From a virus, in the IMG/VR virus record IMGVR_UViG_3300034022_000291, positions 1 to 44,217 of that record: a DNA stretch of 44,217 nucleotides; one strand, written 5' to 3'. The notes below the pieces were generated by a model. It worked only from the letters and a program-made list of their open reading frames with translations, made no database searches and was not told where the DNA came from. The translations under genes were made by a program, and so were the position numbers. This document shows positions 6,223 to 13,831 of this stretch, one piece after another (the stretch's first letter is position 1; every line of letters begins with the position of its first letter).

Positions 6223-8328
6223 TTAGTTTTGTTGGTTATCAATCAGGGAAATATAATTGGCAAAATCTTTTACAATTTTTTCATTGAAATTGTAATAGTA
6301 ACTGTTCGCAACGAATGAGAGCAGTGGGTACTTATTCATAAGAGCATCATGCTCGGCGTCAATTTCGCTTCTGTCAATAGTTTCTTTGATGAAAGTTTTG
6401 GTAATTTGAAATAATTCCATCATGTTTCTGTTATTCTCGTAGAAATCAAGATCAGATTGGCTCGCTTCTCCGAAAAACAGTCTCAAAGCATGATTTTTCT
6501 GGAGTGAATAAGCGATGTCTTTTACATAAGAATTTCTGAATTTAGAGCTACGGTAATTGATCTCGGTGTTTTTAGAGATAGATTCGGAGTGTAATTTTAA
6601 TTGTTTTTTAATGTAATCTTCAACCAGAGTTGCGACGTTGACTGCTTCACTGCTAATATCAGAATCATCGAAAACTCCATAGACAATATCTTGGTCAATG
6701 ATCTTTGATTCGTTCAGTCTTGTGAAGAAATCATAAGAATTGTTTTGACCAAACATTAGTTTAGAAATCTCGCATACAGGACGCTTATCTTTGTATTCTA
6801 GCTTAACATAATAAAACTTACCTTCTTGTGGAAGATTTGCGCTTCCAATAAAGGGACGATAACCATAAGCACCTTTGTTATATACAATGCGAGCTTCCGA
6901 GGAATTGGCCTGATCGAGTTTCAGTTTTTGAGTAGTAGAAGAAAGGAAAACACGTTTGCAAGTAGTATATGTAGTCAAGAAATCTTTAGCTTGTTCTGGA
7001 GTCAATACAAATACGCAGAAACCTCTTTTGTCTGCGTTTTCAGAGTTTTTCTGAATCCAACGAGCTTTAGCAAAAAGGTGTCTTTCGTTGTCCGCTACAA
7101 GAATACAGTAATTACTATTAGAATAGAATGAAGCAGGGGTAATTCCTTTTTTATCAGCTTTATGAGCTGATCGAAAATTATTGTTACGATTGACCCAATA
7201 AATAGTTTCAACGCTATGAGTAAAGTTTGGGCGAACTTCGATCTTGTCGCCATTAGCAGCGTTAAACGTCATCGGCATATCAGATGCGATGCTCTGCAAT
7301 ACATAGTTGTCGCTGATGCTATTAACTTTAGACATAAACTTTTCTACGTCGTTAATATCATCGAGAGACTTTTGGAAAACCGCTTTGATCTCAGCCTCAA
7401 AGTTAGAGAAGAACGAAACGATATTCTTTTTAGTGTGCTCGTTGTATTCTAAACTTTCTCTGGAGTGATGAAGCGAAAGCGAACCAACAGGGAAAAAGAA
7501 GACAAAGGATGCGGCAGCGTAAGAATTTCTGAGAGAGTTATAGATTGGGAAGACCTTGAGCTTATCAGAGAGAATCTCAAGATTGAGTGGATAAGAGATG
7601 CCGCCCATAACAACCAACGGCCCATCTTGGCGACGATGATAATAACCGCTTTTGTTTTGCATTTCCAACACGCCCCAAGTATGATTCTTCATCAACCATT
7701 CGTAACGGAGTTGTTCTTTGTCGATGCCAGAGGCAACGAAAGGAGCGGACGAAAACTTTAATACTTTGTAAGCAGCTTCCGCAAACTTGGCAACGTCATC
7801 AGCTTTGACTGCGACGGAAATCTCGACTCCGTTTGGCTCAGTGGTAGATTCTTCCGCGAGCTTAGTAAAGCGAGTGTCGCCACCTTCGTCAACATAGACG
7901 GAGATAATGATCTTTTCGCCATCTTTGCAGGAAACAACGGTGAATGAGTCGGTATAAGACAAAGGAGAGAATCGACCAATACCGAAACCGCCGATAGCGG
8001 AGTTGTCGCCACGTTTGGAGGAGCGACCATACTTGGTGTAAAGACCAAACAACTCTTGTTCAGAGAGTCCAGTACCAAAATCACGCACAGAATAAGTGGG
8101 AGCGAGAACGGTTGGGAAACTGATCTTGATTGGCGTGCTGCTTTTAGCGGCAGCATTAGCGTCAACAGCGTTAGCCCAAGTTTCGCGCACAGTGGCGAGA
8201 ATGGTATCGGAATAATTGTTGCGAAGGAGAGACGAAATGTAGCGCATTTCGCTCGCATCAATGGTAGCGATTTCAGATTTGAAATCGTGTGACTCAACAA
8301 CGTTTTTCTGGATGGATTTAACAATCAT
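6223..8328 (-). CDS. rIIA: rIIA-like GHKL ATPase
   Basis: A 701-residue protein with a clear GHKL (histidine kinase/Hsp90/MutL-type) ATP-binding domain at the N-terminus: N-box ETWANAVDA (49-57), DFGTG (83-87) and GGFGIG (113-118) followed by a lid-like S-P-L-S-Y. The rest is large and mixed alpha/beta, with a helical end. Length and position next to the rIIB-like gene match phage RIIA proteins (T4 RIIA is about 725 residues). In T4 the pair is membrane-associated and controls lysis and exclusion; here that role is inferred. A promoter-like site lies just upstream. Confidence 0.88.
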   Translation of the reverse strand: MIVKSIQKNVVESHDFKSEIATIDASEMRYISSLLRNNYSDTILATVRETWANAVDANAAAKSSTPIKISFPTVLAPTYSVRDFGTGLSEQELFGLYTKYGRSSKRGDNSAIGGFGIGRFSPLSYTDSFTVVSCKDGEKIIISVYVDEGGDTRFTKLAEESTTEPNGVEISVAVKADDVAKFAEAAYKVLKFSSAPFVASGIDKEQLRYEWLMKNHTWGVLEMQNKSGYYHRRQDGPLVVMGGISYPLNLEILSDKLKVFPIYNSLRNSYAAASFVFFFPVGSLSLHHSRESLEYNEHTKKNIVSFFSNFEAEIKAVFQKSLDDINDVEKFMSKVNSISDNYVLQSIASDMPMTFNAANGDKIEVRPNFTHSVETIYWVNRNNNFRSAHKADKKGITPASFYSNSNYCILVADNERHLFAKARWIQKNSENADKRGFCVFVLTPEQAKDFLTTYTTCKRVFLSSTTQKLKLDQANSSEARIVYNKGAYGYRPFIGSANLPQEGKFYYVKLEYKDKRPVCEISKLMFGQNNSYDFFTRLNESKIIDQDIVYGVFDDSDISSEAVNVATLVEDYIKKQLKLHSESISKNTEINYRSSKFRNSYVKDIAYSLQKNHALRLFFGEASQSDLDFYENNRNMMELFQITKTFIKETIDRSEIDAEHDALMNKYPLLSFVANSYYYNFNEKIVKDFANYISLIDNQQN

Positions 8329-8362
8329 GTTAGCAATTTGGTTAGTAATTTAATCTGCAACC

Positions 8363-8390
8363 ACTCTACCACACTTTTCTTATCCGTCAA
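8363..8390 (-). promoter_or_regulatory. Putative promoter of the rIIA-rIIB operon
   Basis: Minus strand TTGACG (8385-8390) and TAGAGT (8363-8368) are 16 nt apart, in the 58-nt gap between rIIA and the upstream gene. A 34-nt A/T-rich leader without Shine-Dalgarno sequence leads to the rIIA start. Confidence 0.5.
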
Positions 8391-8635
8391 GTGGTTTTGA
8401 TAACTTTTTTTAAGTTTTTTTGAGAAAGTTCCAAAGCCTTGTTTTCCAGCCACTTAACGTGCGAAGAATTTTCGCAGAAAACAGAAAGCACCGAATTTTT
8501 ATCAGAAGTGTAGCTCGAAATCACGAACTCAACGTGAAATTTGAACTGCTTCAAAAACTGATCTGAAACTTGCTCGTAAATCCCATAGACTTCCGAGAGG
8601 TTTTTAGAGGAGAAAATTTGGTGTTTGGTGCTCAT
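8387..8635 (-). CDS. Hypothetical protein
   Basis: An 82-residue basic protein with helical ends and a central strand pair (FHVEFVISSYTSDKNSVLSVFCE). Its stop lies inside the putative rIIA -35 region. No family recognised. Confidence 0.55.
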   Translation of the reverse strand: MSTKHQIFSSKNLSEVYGIYEQVSDQFLKQFKFHVEFVISSYTSDKNSVLSVFCENSSHVKWLENKALELSQKNLKKVIKTT

Positions 8636-8637
8636 TT

Positions 8638-9000
8638 TTATTTAATTTTTAATCCGAATTTTGGGTCGTTCGCTTGCTGAATCATAGTAACGTAATCAAT
8701 GAATTTTTCTAAGTGAATCCACACTTTTCCATGCTGTTCAATCTCTTTGTCGCTGTAACCTTGTGAGATCATATTCTCCATTTGGTTTTTATTCAGCACC
8801 AAAAACTCCACTGTGTTCTTCCTGTAATTTGGACAGATGATCGAGTAAAGATGCTCGGTCTGAACTTCTACGCCAACGTATTTTTTTTCGCTGGCAGAAT
8901 CTGCCAGAGGCATTGGTTCAGTTCTGAATCCGATTCTCATTTTAAAAAGAAAATCAGTTGTTCTCTTTGCTACTAGGTCTATTTCTGTTTGTAGGTTCAT
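8638..9000 (-). CDS. Hypothetical protein
   Basis: A 120-residue alpha/beta protein (KYVGVEVQTEHLYSIICPN; VEFLVLNKNQMENM). Its start overlaps the UvdE stop by 4 nt and its end lies 2 nt before the next gene, so it is co-transcribed with the repair gene. No family recognised. Confidence 0.6.
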   Translation of the reverse strand: MNLQTEIDLVAKRTTDFLFKMRIGFRTEPMPLADSASEKKYVGVEVQTEHLYSIICPNYRKNTVEFLVLNKNQMENMISQGYSDKEIEQHGKVWIHLEKFIDYVTMIQQANDPKFGLKIK

Positions 9001-9902
9001 AAGTGATACTCTAAATTTAAAAGTTTGAAAATAGCTTTGTCTTTACCCTTGAGTTCCACATCGAAGAAAACGTCTTTGCCGTAAGCGTTGGGCTTGCCAA
9101 TCGGCATATCAGCGTGCTTGCGCGTGTCATTGACGCCCTCGGAAAAGTGGAACAAAGGAGCGGTGTTCCAAGTAGAGTAAGCGAGATTGAAGTCTTCTTC
9201 ATCAGTAGTGCCAGAGTTGCAGAATTGACGATGCAGAGAGTCGTAGGTCACAGGGATTCCGCTAGTGAGGAAAAAATGTTTGTGCAAGTTGGCGACGTTC
9301 CATGAGCCACCAACGTTGTCGTTGACCTCGACGACTAGACGCGACTTTACGTTGTGAGGTAGAGTGCGGTAATTGGCGAGAAATCGTTTGGAGATTTCTT
9401 CGCAATCGCCATCTTGACGGCAATGAATGTTGAGCGGCGAGCGATAGTCTTGAGGCAAGTCAAGCAAATCAAATAGCTCGGCGTGAGAAATTAAATCGCG
9501 CACACTGTTGCTGATTGTGTCGGCATTTTGATTGGTGAGCGTGATGTATTCAGAAGGATGAGCTGAAATTCTGACGCCACTAGTTTTGATTTCGTTGGCG
9601 ATTCTACGCAGAGCGTCACGCATATCAGGCCAATCAGGTAAGTCTTGCAGACGAAGATTAACGTCAGGATGATTGATAACAGGAGTCAAACTAGAGGACA
9701 AACGGTAGCCAGCAATGCCGTAGCTGTGGCAATGCTTGATGATTTGATGCGTGATGAAAAAATTATGGAGGATGCGCTTGCTGAGAACGCGAATAGCTTC
9801 GTCACGATTCAAGGAGAGGAATCGAGTGAGAGTCATAGTCTCAAACTTGAAGCCTTTGTGCTCGGCAAGGATTTCGGATATGCAACAGAGAGATAGTTTC
9901 AT
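8997..9902 (-). CDS. uvdE: UV damage endonuclease, UvdE/UvsE family
   Basis: A 301-residue TIM-barrel type protein close to the family's usual length. The metal-binding and active-site positions known in UvsE-type enzymes are all present in order: a first H after SYGIAGYRLSSS, AHPSEY, LNIHC, VVEVND, YDSLHRQF, LFHFSEG, a later RKHAD and a late D-V-E. Such enzymes nick DNA 5' of UV photoproducts and some other lesions, starting repair without nucleotide excision proteins. A hairpin sits in its short leader. Carriage by a phage suggests protection of phage DNA, which is inference. Confidence 0.85.
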   Translation of the reverse strand: MKLSLCCISEILAEHKGFKFETMTLTRFLSLNRDEAIRVLSKRILHNFFITHQIIKHCHSYGIAGYRLSSSLTPVINHPDVNLRLQDLPDWPDMRDALRRIANEIKTSGVRISAHPSEYITLTNQNADTISNSVRDLISHAELFDLLDLPQDYRSPLNIHCRQDGDCEEISKRFLANYRTLPHNVKSRLVVEVNDNVGGSWNVANLHKHFFLTSGIPVTYDSLHRQFCNSGTTDEEDFNLAYSTWNTAPLFHFSEGVNDTRKHADMPIGKPNAYGKDVFFDVELKGKDKAIFKLLNLEYHL

Positions 9903-9908
9903 GCAAGG

Positions 9909-9934
9909 AAGCTAGATCATAAACCGTCTAGCTT
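9909..9934 (-). promoter_or_regulatory. Inverted repeat in the uvdE leader
   Basis: AAGCTAGA (9909-9916) and TCTAGCTT (9927-9934) form a perfect 8-bp stem with a 10-nt loop, 7 nt before the uvdE start on the leftward transcript. No U-run follows. It may be an operator or leader hairpin; a TTGACA partly overlaps one arm but no well-spaced -10 follows. Confidence 0.4.
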
Positions 9935-9944
9935 GTCAATGGTT

Positions 9945-10448
9945 TTACTGGTCAAGATTGAACTTTTGTAGCTTACCGATCTGCAAATTCAAACAGTCCG
10001 CTGGATAGTAATAGAGCTTGTGAGCAGGAGAAGATTCGTCCAGCTCTCCTTTTTTGCAGTTCAAAGATTGATTTAAAAATGATTTTTTATTCATGTAACC
10101 AAGAATCCAGCCTTTTGAATAGTCTTTGAGAATACTGGTGAATAAATAGTAATCGCAGTTCTGTAAGGTGTTGAACTGATAAACTGTGCAGTTGTAAGAA
10201 GGTTTTGGTCTAACTGTGCGTTCTTTGGCTTTGATTTCAAAACGTTTTCCTTTGTTTGATTTCCAGTCAGAGTTGTAATCTTCGTGAGAGATGATCTCGC
10301 CGCCGAGAGCTTCCTGAACCATTAAGTCAGAGATCATGGCGATTTTCCAGCCATCGCCGTCTCGGATGGAGTTTTTTAATTTCGGCTTATCTTCCGCCAA
10401 TTCTAATGCGGTTGCGACGAGCTGCGGGTGTAGGTCTATTTCTATCAT
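9945..10448 (-). CDS. PD-(D/E)XK-like nuclease
   Basis: A 167-residue protein. An N-terminal helical part ends WKIAMISDLMVQEALGG, followed by HEDYNSDWKSNKG (D at about 60-64) and RFEIKAKERT (E-x-K, about 70-75), then CDYYLFTSILKD. This is the D...ExK layout of the restriction-endonuclease-like fold, and the same pattern is seen in many uncharacterised phage proteins. Cleavage of DNA is probable by fold but the target is unknown. AGGA lies about 10 nt before the ATG. Confidence 0.6.
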   Translation of the reverse strand: MIEIDLHPQLVATALELAEDKPKLKNSIRDGDGWKIAMISDLMVQEALGGEIISHEDYNSDWKSNKGKRFEIKAKERTVRPKPSYNCTVYQFNTLQNCDYYLFTSILKDYSKGWILGYMNKKSFLNQSLNCKKGELDESSPAHKLYYYPADCLNLQIGKLQKFNLDQ

Positions 10449-10465
10449 TTATTTGTCCTAAAAGT

Positions 10466-10551
10466 GTTCGTGTTTGATTTTATTTGGCCGCAAAACGTTC
10501 ATGTTTGGTTCTAATGTATATCTTATTTGCGATTTTTTGATTCGTGTTTGA
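10466..10551. repeat. Three near-identical 12-mers (RTTCRTGTTTGR)
   Basis: GTTCGTGTTTGA (10466-10477), GTTCATGTTTGG (10497-10508) and ATTCGTGTTTGA (10540-10551) are direct repeats in the 106-nt gap between tRNA-Gly and the nuclease gene. Start-to-start spacing is 31 and 43 nt. They could be binding sites for a regulator of the nuclease-uvdE transcript. Confidence 0.5.
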
Positions 10552-10554
10552 AAC

Positions 10555-10629
10555 TGGAGCGACAGGTGGGGGTCGAACCCACGACAGCTTGTTTGGAAAA
10601 CAAGGACTCTACCACTGAGCTACTATCGC
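10555..10629 (-). tRNA. tRNA-Gly (anticodon UCC), CCA encoded
   Basis: Minus strand: acceptor stem GCGATAG/CTGTCGC, D-arm GCTC/GAGT, anticodon stem CTTGT/ACAAG with loop TTTCCAA (anticodon TCC), T-arm GTGGG-TTCGACC-CCCAC, discriminator T, encoded CCA (10555-10557). Confidence 0.96.
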
Positions 10630-10634
10630 TAAAA

Positions 10635-11010
10635 TTGAATCCCCTACCATGCGCCTAGTAACCTTACGGTTAACACGGATAGAACCCGACATTCAATGCA
10701 GGTAGGGAAATTGCACACAGCCATTATTGTCATTGATGCTACTCAAGAGGACTACTGTGTATGTTAAAATAGAGCATCCATCCATAGCGTCCTATGGAAT
10801 CACCTGTTAGTTCAGGCTGAATACGTTTCGTAGCGTTATGAGAGGCATTAATAGTCAGGGACTACTAAGAATTATGCGTCAATAACACTATGCTCGATAG
10901 AGGCATTTCGGATGAAGTTGGTTCCCCCTGCTGTATAAGTCCACCGAGAATTCTCAGTAGTTTAATGCACTTATACACGCTATATTTATTATAGCGGCTG
11001 CAACACGCAG
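10635..11010 (-). ncRNA. Candidate structured non-coding RNA next to tRNA-Gly
   Basis: About 375 nt without a plausible gene but with several pairable arms. One module closes as CCCTACC-TGC with GCA-T-GGTAGGG around an internal TAACC-GTAA-GGTTA hairpin (10638-10708). CCATAG/CTATGG forms a hairpin at about 10782-10797. ACACAG (10715-10720)/CTGTGT (10755-10760) interleaves with GATGCT (10735-10740)/AGCATC (10773-10778), which would make a pseudoknot. A 9-bp stem pairs 10932-10940 with 10969-10977 around a GAGAATTCTC palindrome, and CGCTATA/TATAGCG lies at 10978-10996. The minus strand is assumed because of the neighbouring tRNA and a promoter-like site upstream. It is shorter than GOLLD or ROOL RNAs, and I cannot assign it to a class. 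Confidence 0.55.
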
Positions 11011-11037
11011 AAAGGAAGATGTGAAAGAACAAAAGAG

Positions 11038-11065
11038 AACCTACTTATTTTACATTAGATGTCAA
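11038..11065 (-). promoter_or_regulatory. Putative promoter for the ncRNA and tRNA-Gly
   Basis: Minus strand TTGACA (11060-11065) and TAGGTT (11038-11043) are 16 nt apart, between the stop of the upstream gene and the structured region. A TATAAT-like site also occurs at 10988-10993 but lacks a good -35. Confidence 0.42.
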
Positions 11066-11083
11066 GTGTTTCTAATCACTTTT

Positions 11084-11416
11084 TTAAAATTGTTTTAGCC
11101 ATTCATAATGCTTAATCTTAGCGGCGTCAATAGCTGGACGAATACCTTTTGCGCCGTTACTAAACTCAACCCATTCATAGCATCCACGATTCTCTTTCTC
11201 TACTTCAATTCCAATTTGAAATGGAAGATTAAAGTATGTTTCGTCAGTGTCATCAGGATGATCTTTAAGGATAGCATAAGATACGCAGCTGATGCTTGCG
11301 CCTCCAATTTGAAGAAACATCTCTAACCAATTTAGGCGACTTTCTGCTTTATCTAAATTTTCAAAAGCTTGCTTGAGTTGCTTTTCAAGCATAATAATTT
11401 TTTCTTGGTTGTTCAT
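11084..11416 (-). CDS. Hypothetical protein with N-terminal coiled coil
   Basis: A 110-residue protein. Residues 1-33 are a heptad-like helix (MNNQEKIIMLEKQLKQAF...). The rest is mixed, ending with an aromatic/charged part (GCYEWVEFSNGAKGIRPAIDAA). A/T-rich leader without Shine-Dalgarno sequence. No family recognised. Confidence 0.6.
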   Translation of the reverse strand: MNNQEKIIMLEKQLKQAFENLDKAESRLNWLEMFLQIGGASISCVSYAILKDHPDDTDETYFNLPFQIGIEVEKENRGCYEWVEFSNGAKGIRPAIDAAKIKHYEWLKQF

Positions 11417-11426
11417 AAAGATTAAT

Positions 11427-11639
11427 TTAATTATACCATTTTATTCCGTTACGATTAATTCTAACTACGCTATCATCTTTTGCGACTAATAGCAATGCTT
11501 TTCCATCGTTAACATCAGTTAAATCGCATGAACGAAAATCCTTAATAACATCAGCCGAAAGTATTTCTGGCCCAAACATACCAATGCGACCAACAAGCAT
11601 ATATTTTTTGCCATCTTTGCAGTGTTGTTTAGGTTTCAT
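11427..11639 (-). CDS. Small hypothetical protein
   Basis: A 70-residue protein beginning MKPKQHCKDGKKYMLVG. The start was chosen because its ATG overlaps the upstream TGA (ATGA); the frame is open for 25 more codons upstream but that stretch lies inside the upstream gene. It looks like a small beta-rich domain. No family recognised. Confidence 0.58.
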   Translation of the reverse strand: MKPKQHCKDGKKYMLVGRIGMFGPEILSADVIKDFRSCDLTDVNDGKALLLVAKDDSVVRINRNGIKWYN

Positions 11640-12130
11640 AATCCAACATATCCTTGTTCGTCTATTATTGCCATAACGATCTTCTCTGCGTTCTCTTGCA
11701 TAGAAGGATAACAAAGAGTATTAAATGATTCACCGTGTTTAGCGATAAACTTATCCCAGTCTTTCTTTTGTTCATGCGTAAGAGCAATTTTGGCAGGACG
11801 AGCCTCTGATGCTTTACGGATAATGCCAACGAGCTTATCTTCGATAAGAAGAGCAGCAGCAGTAAGCCGCGATTTGTCTGGATAGATTTGCTGACGGATA
11901 GAAGTGCATCCATCTTTAACATGAACAAGCCAAAAGCCATCCCTAAGACCTTCGTAGGCATAGGGATCGTTCATAGGAACATACTTCTTACCTACCTTAC
12001 GGTAAAGGCGTTTATCTTCTTTAACAGCAGCTTGCGCGGTTACTGTATCAGTATTAAACTTGTAGTTAAGTTGATTGCGAAGAACTATACACTCATTCTT
12101 GTAGTATTCTAATTCTTTATTCTTTTTCAT
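11636..12130 (-). CDS. Conserved phage protein, unknown
   Basis: A 164-residue protein. After a helical N-terminus comes a section (KVGKKYVPMNDPYAYEGL, GFWLVHVKDGCTS) that I recognise as a pattern shared by many small phage proteins of unknown function, followed by a helical C-terminal half ending in an EQGYVGL tail. It overlaps the next gene by 4 nt. Confidence 0.62.
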   Translation of the reverse strand: MKKNKELEYYKNECIVLRNQLNYKFNTDTVTAQAAVKEDKRLYRKVGKKYVPMNDPYAYEGLRDGFWLVHVKDGCTSIRQQIYPDKSRLTAAALLIEDKLVGIIRKASEARPAKIALTHEQKKDWDKFIAKHGESFNTLCYPSMQENAEKIVMAIIDEQGYVGL

Positions 12131-12136
12131 AGTTTT

Positions 12137-12430
12137 TTATAATAATGCAGCGGCGCGAAATGTTAATGGTTTGCCTTTTTTAATTTCAAACGAAAATGGT
12201 TCTACAGGTCGATAATTATCGAAATGTTCAATGAATTTCCGCGCTTTTTTGGGTAATTTGTATCTATTCCGTTTATCATCAGGAAGATAAACTATATAAC
12301 TTGAGGCAACGCAGCAATCAAGTTCGTTATTATTTTTAACGGCACGCCTGAAAGCATGAGCGATAGGACAGTAATAATAACTTGATCGAACGCCTTTGTC
12401 AATATCTTTTTGTGTAACTTTAATTTTCAT
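12137..12430 (-). CDS. Paralogue A of a small phage family with a Y-x-C-P motif
   Basis: A 97-residue protein starting MKIKVTQKDIDKGVRSS, with YYCPIAHAF (about 19-27) and a C-terminal LPKKARKFIEHFDN and EPFSFEIKKG. The next gene upstream encodes a close paralogue with the same start, the same CP-x-A-x-AF motif and the same C-terminal pattern, roughly half of all positions identical by eye. The family is common in phages; its function is unknown. Confidence 0.7.
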   Translation of the reverse strand: MKIKVTQKDIDKGVRSSYYYCPIAHAFRRAVKNNNELDCCVASSYIVYLPDDKRNRYKLPKKARKFIEHFDNYRPVEPFSFEIKKGKPLTFRAAALL

Positions 12431-12693
12431 TTTAAATCTTTTTTAATTTCAAAAGTGAATGGCTCAACCCGTTTCCCATTATCAAATCGTTTAATAAAAG
12501 TTTGCGCCTTTTTAGGCAGTGTGTATGTGTCCCATTCATGTACTTCGCGATGAAGTATTCGTTCAGTGCCAACATTCAACCCAATTTGGGTTGTCGGTTT
12601 AACTTCCCGTTTAAATGCAAGAGCTACGGGGCAATCATAACAACTCCCCCTAAATCCTTCTTCAATATCTTTAAGAGTAACTTTAATTTTCAT
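12427..12693 (-). CDS. Paralogue B of the same small phage family
   Basis: An 88-residue protein, MKIKVTLKDIEEGFRGS, then YDCPVALAF and LPKKAQTFIKRFDN. It is a tandem duplicate of the gene just downstream, joined to it by a 4-nt ATGA overlap. Here a strong Shine-Dalgarno sequence (GGAGGAG) precedes the start, unlike its copy, which depends on coupling. Confidence 0.72.
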   Translation of the reverse strand: MKIKVTLKDIEEGFRGSCYDCPVALAFKREVKPTTQIGLNVGTERILHREVHEWDTYTLPKKAQTFIKRFDNGKRVEPFTFEIKKDLK

Positions 12694-12896
12694 TTTAAAT
12701 CTCCTCCATAATAATCAAATGTTTTCTCAATAGCATCTAAAATGATAATGAGTTCAGCCAATTCGTGTTTTTGATAATACTCAAGTTTCTTTTTCTTTTT
12801 GATATTTGCAATGTCTTCGCGAATGTACGCGATGCTTTGTTTTAAAGAGCATCGTGTAATGCCGTCAGCTGTATCTGCATCAATTTCTACTTTCAT
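12690..12896 (-). CDS. Small conserved phage protein, unknown
   Basis: A 68-residue helical protein from ATG 12896 (MKVEIDADTADGITR...). This start matches a common small phage protein pattern beginning M-K-[VI]-E-I-D with D-x-A-D-x-I-T; the frame continues 29 codons further upstream, partly inside the neighbouring gene, so the longer form is unlikely. It ends YYGGDLK and overlaps the next gene by 4 nt. Function unknown. Confidence 0.65.
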   Translation of the reverse strand: MKVEIDADTADGITRCSLKQSIAYIREDIANIKKKKKLEYYQKHELAELIIILDAIEKTFDYYGGDLK

Positions 12897-12939
12897 TTTG
12901 TTGTTTTTTATGTTATATTCGTTTTTTAGTTTAAACTGT

Positions 12940-13548
12940 TTAAGCTGGTTCTTCATCTTTAGGAATCTCCGAAAAAGGAACATAGCCTTGGGTTGTCACA
13001 TTAGTCTTGGCAAATTCTTTATTTAAAGTCTTTACCCAACCATTGCGAGTACCTCCTTGTGCGTGCAGTTCGCCGAATTGACCAGTTGCTTCACAAGTTC
13101 TACCAGAAGCAGTCTCCGCAAAGTGAACGATACCATTAATGTAGTCCGAATAACGATCAATAATCCTTTGAAGATCAGGATACTTTCCAGTTTGAATAAG
13201 AGACATGACTTCTTCACTATACTCTTCACGATAGTAAAAACGAAGTGTGCCGTATTTCTCTTTGACTTGAGTGGCGATTATTTGTGGAGGCTCCACACTA
13301 AAGTAATAATTGTTTTCAAGTTCCCATTTGTACGGTTTGATGCCAAGACGTTTGCCATCTTCCTCATCTACTTGGACGCTTGTAGAGTAAGTATAGGTGA
13401 GAGCTTCGCACAGTACGTCAATAAGATCGTACCATCCATCGCCCACTTCAAGACCCCAACACATACAAGTTTCGGTCATAGGTTTGGTGCGATCACCAAA
13501 GATTTTAGGATACTTACTAAATAGTTTTTCTTGTAGTTCTGTTTTCAT
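12940..13548 (-). CDS. Conserved phage protein, unknown
   Basis: A 202-residue protein. The N-terminal pattern, K-L-F-x-K-Y-P-K-I-F then MTETCMCWGLEVGDGWY (about 24-40), and the later VKEKYGTLRFYY and VHFAETASGRTCE are the signature of a widespread family of uncharacterised phage proteins. In many relatives the C-terminal region has several cysteines that look metal-binding; here fewer remain (TCEATGQFGEL), so that site may be degenerate. GGAG lies about 9 nt before the ATG. Confidence 0.75.
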   Translation of the reverse strand: MKTELQEKLFSKYPKIFGDRTKPMTETCMCWGLEVGDGWYDLIDVLCEALTYTYSTSVQVDEEDGKRLGIKPYKWELENNYYFSVEPPQIIATQVKEKYGTLRFYYREEYSEEVMSLIQTGKYPDLQRIIDRYSDYINGIVHFAETASGRTCEATGQFGELHAQGGTRNGWVKTLNKEFAKTNVTTQGYVPFSEIPKDEEPA

Positions 13549-13563
13549 ATCAGCGATCTCCTT

Positions 13564-13806
13564 TTAAACAGTTGTCTGGAATTTTTTCTTTTCTGCTGTT
13601 GATTTTTCAATTAGAGCAACAACTTCTTCGACCGATTCTTGAACTTCCCACGTACCGTGTGGTGGGCAATTAATATAAGTTACTTCGTCAACCGTGTAGT
13701 CCATTCTAGTAACAGGGGTGCGAAAGATGCTTACGATAAAATCGGTGTTGAGAACAATTGGATTTCCTTTTAATGTAGGAGAACTGTTGGTGAGTGTGAT
13801 GAACAT
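13564..13806 (-). CDS. FlbD-like small protein
   Basis: An 80-residue beta-rich protein. The order FITLTN, G-x-PIVLNTDFIVSIF, then T-x-V-T-Y-I and TWEVQESVEEVVALIE is the pattern of the FlbD/SwrD family of small flagellar-associated proteins, which is also seen in phages. In bacteria FlbD acts in flagellar regulation or function; what the phage copy does is unknown. Confidence 0.55.
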   Translation of the reverse strand: MFITLTNSSPTLKGNPIVLNTDFIVSIFRTPVTRMDYTVDEVTYINCPPHGTWEVQESVEEVVALIEKSTAEKKKFQTTV

Positions 13807-13831
13807 AAGTTTTTTTACAGAAAGTCAATAA

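Noticed and set aside
7758-8324. A 188-aa leftward open frame inside rIIA
   Set aside because: It is a shadow in another frame of the well-supported GHKL ATPase, with an L/S-rich composition unlike a folded protein.
10635-10709. A fourth tRNA, because CCCTACC/GGTAGGG looks like a 7-bp acceptor stem
   Set aside because: No proper D-arm, anticodon arm or T-arm fits between the arms; the internal pairing is a GNRA-type hairpin and a CGG/CCG pair, so it was treated as part of a structured RNA.
10635-11010. tmRNA, RNase P RNA or a group I intron
   Set aside because: No tRNA-like end with encoded CCA and tag frame, no RNase P P4 signature, and no convincing P7/P3 core or split host gene.
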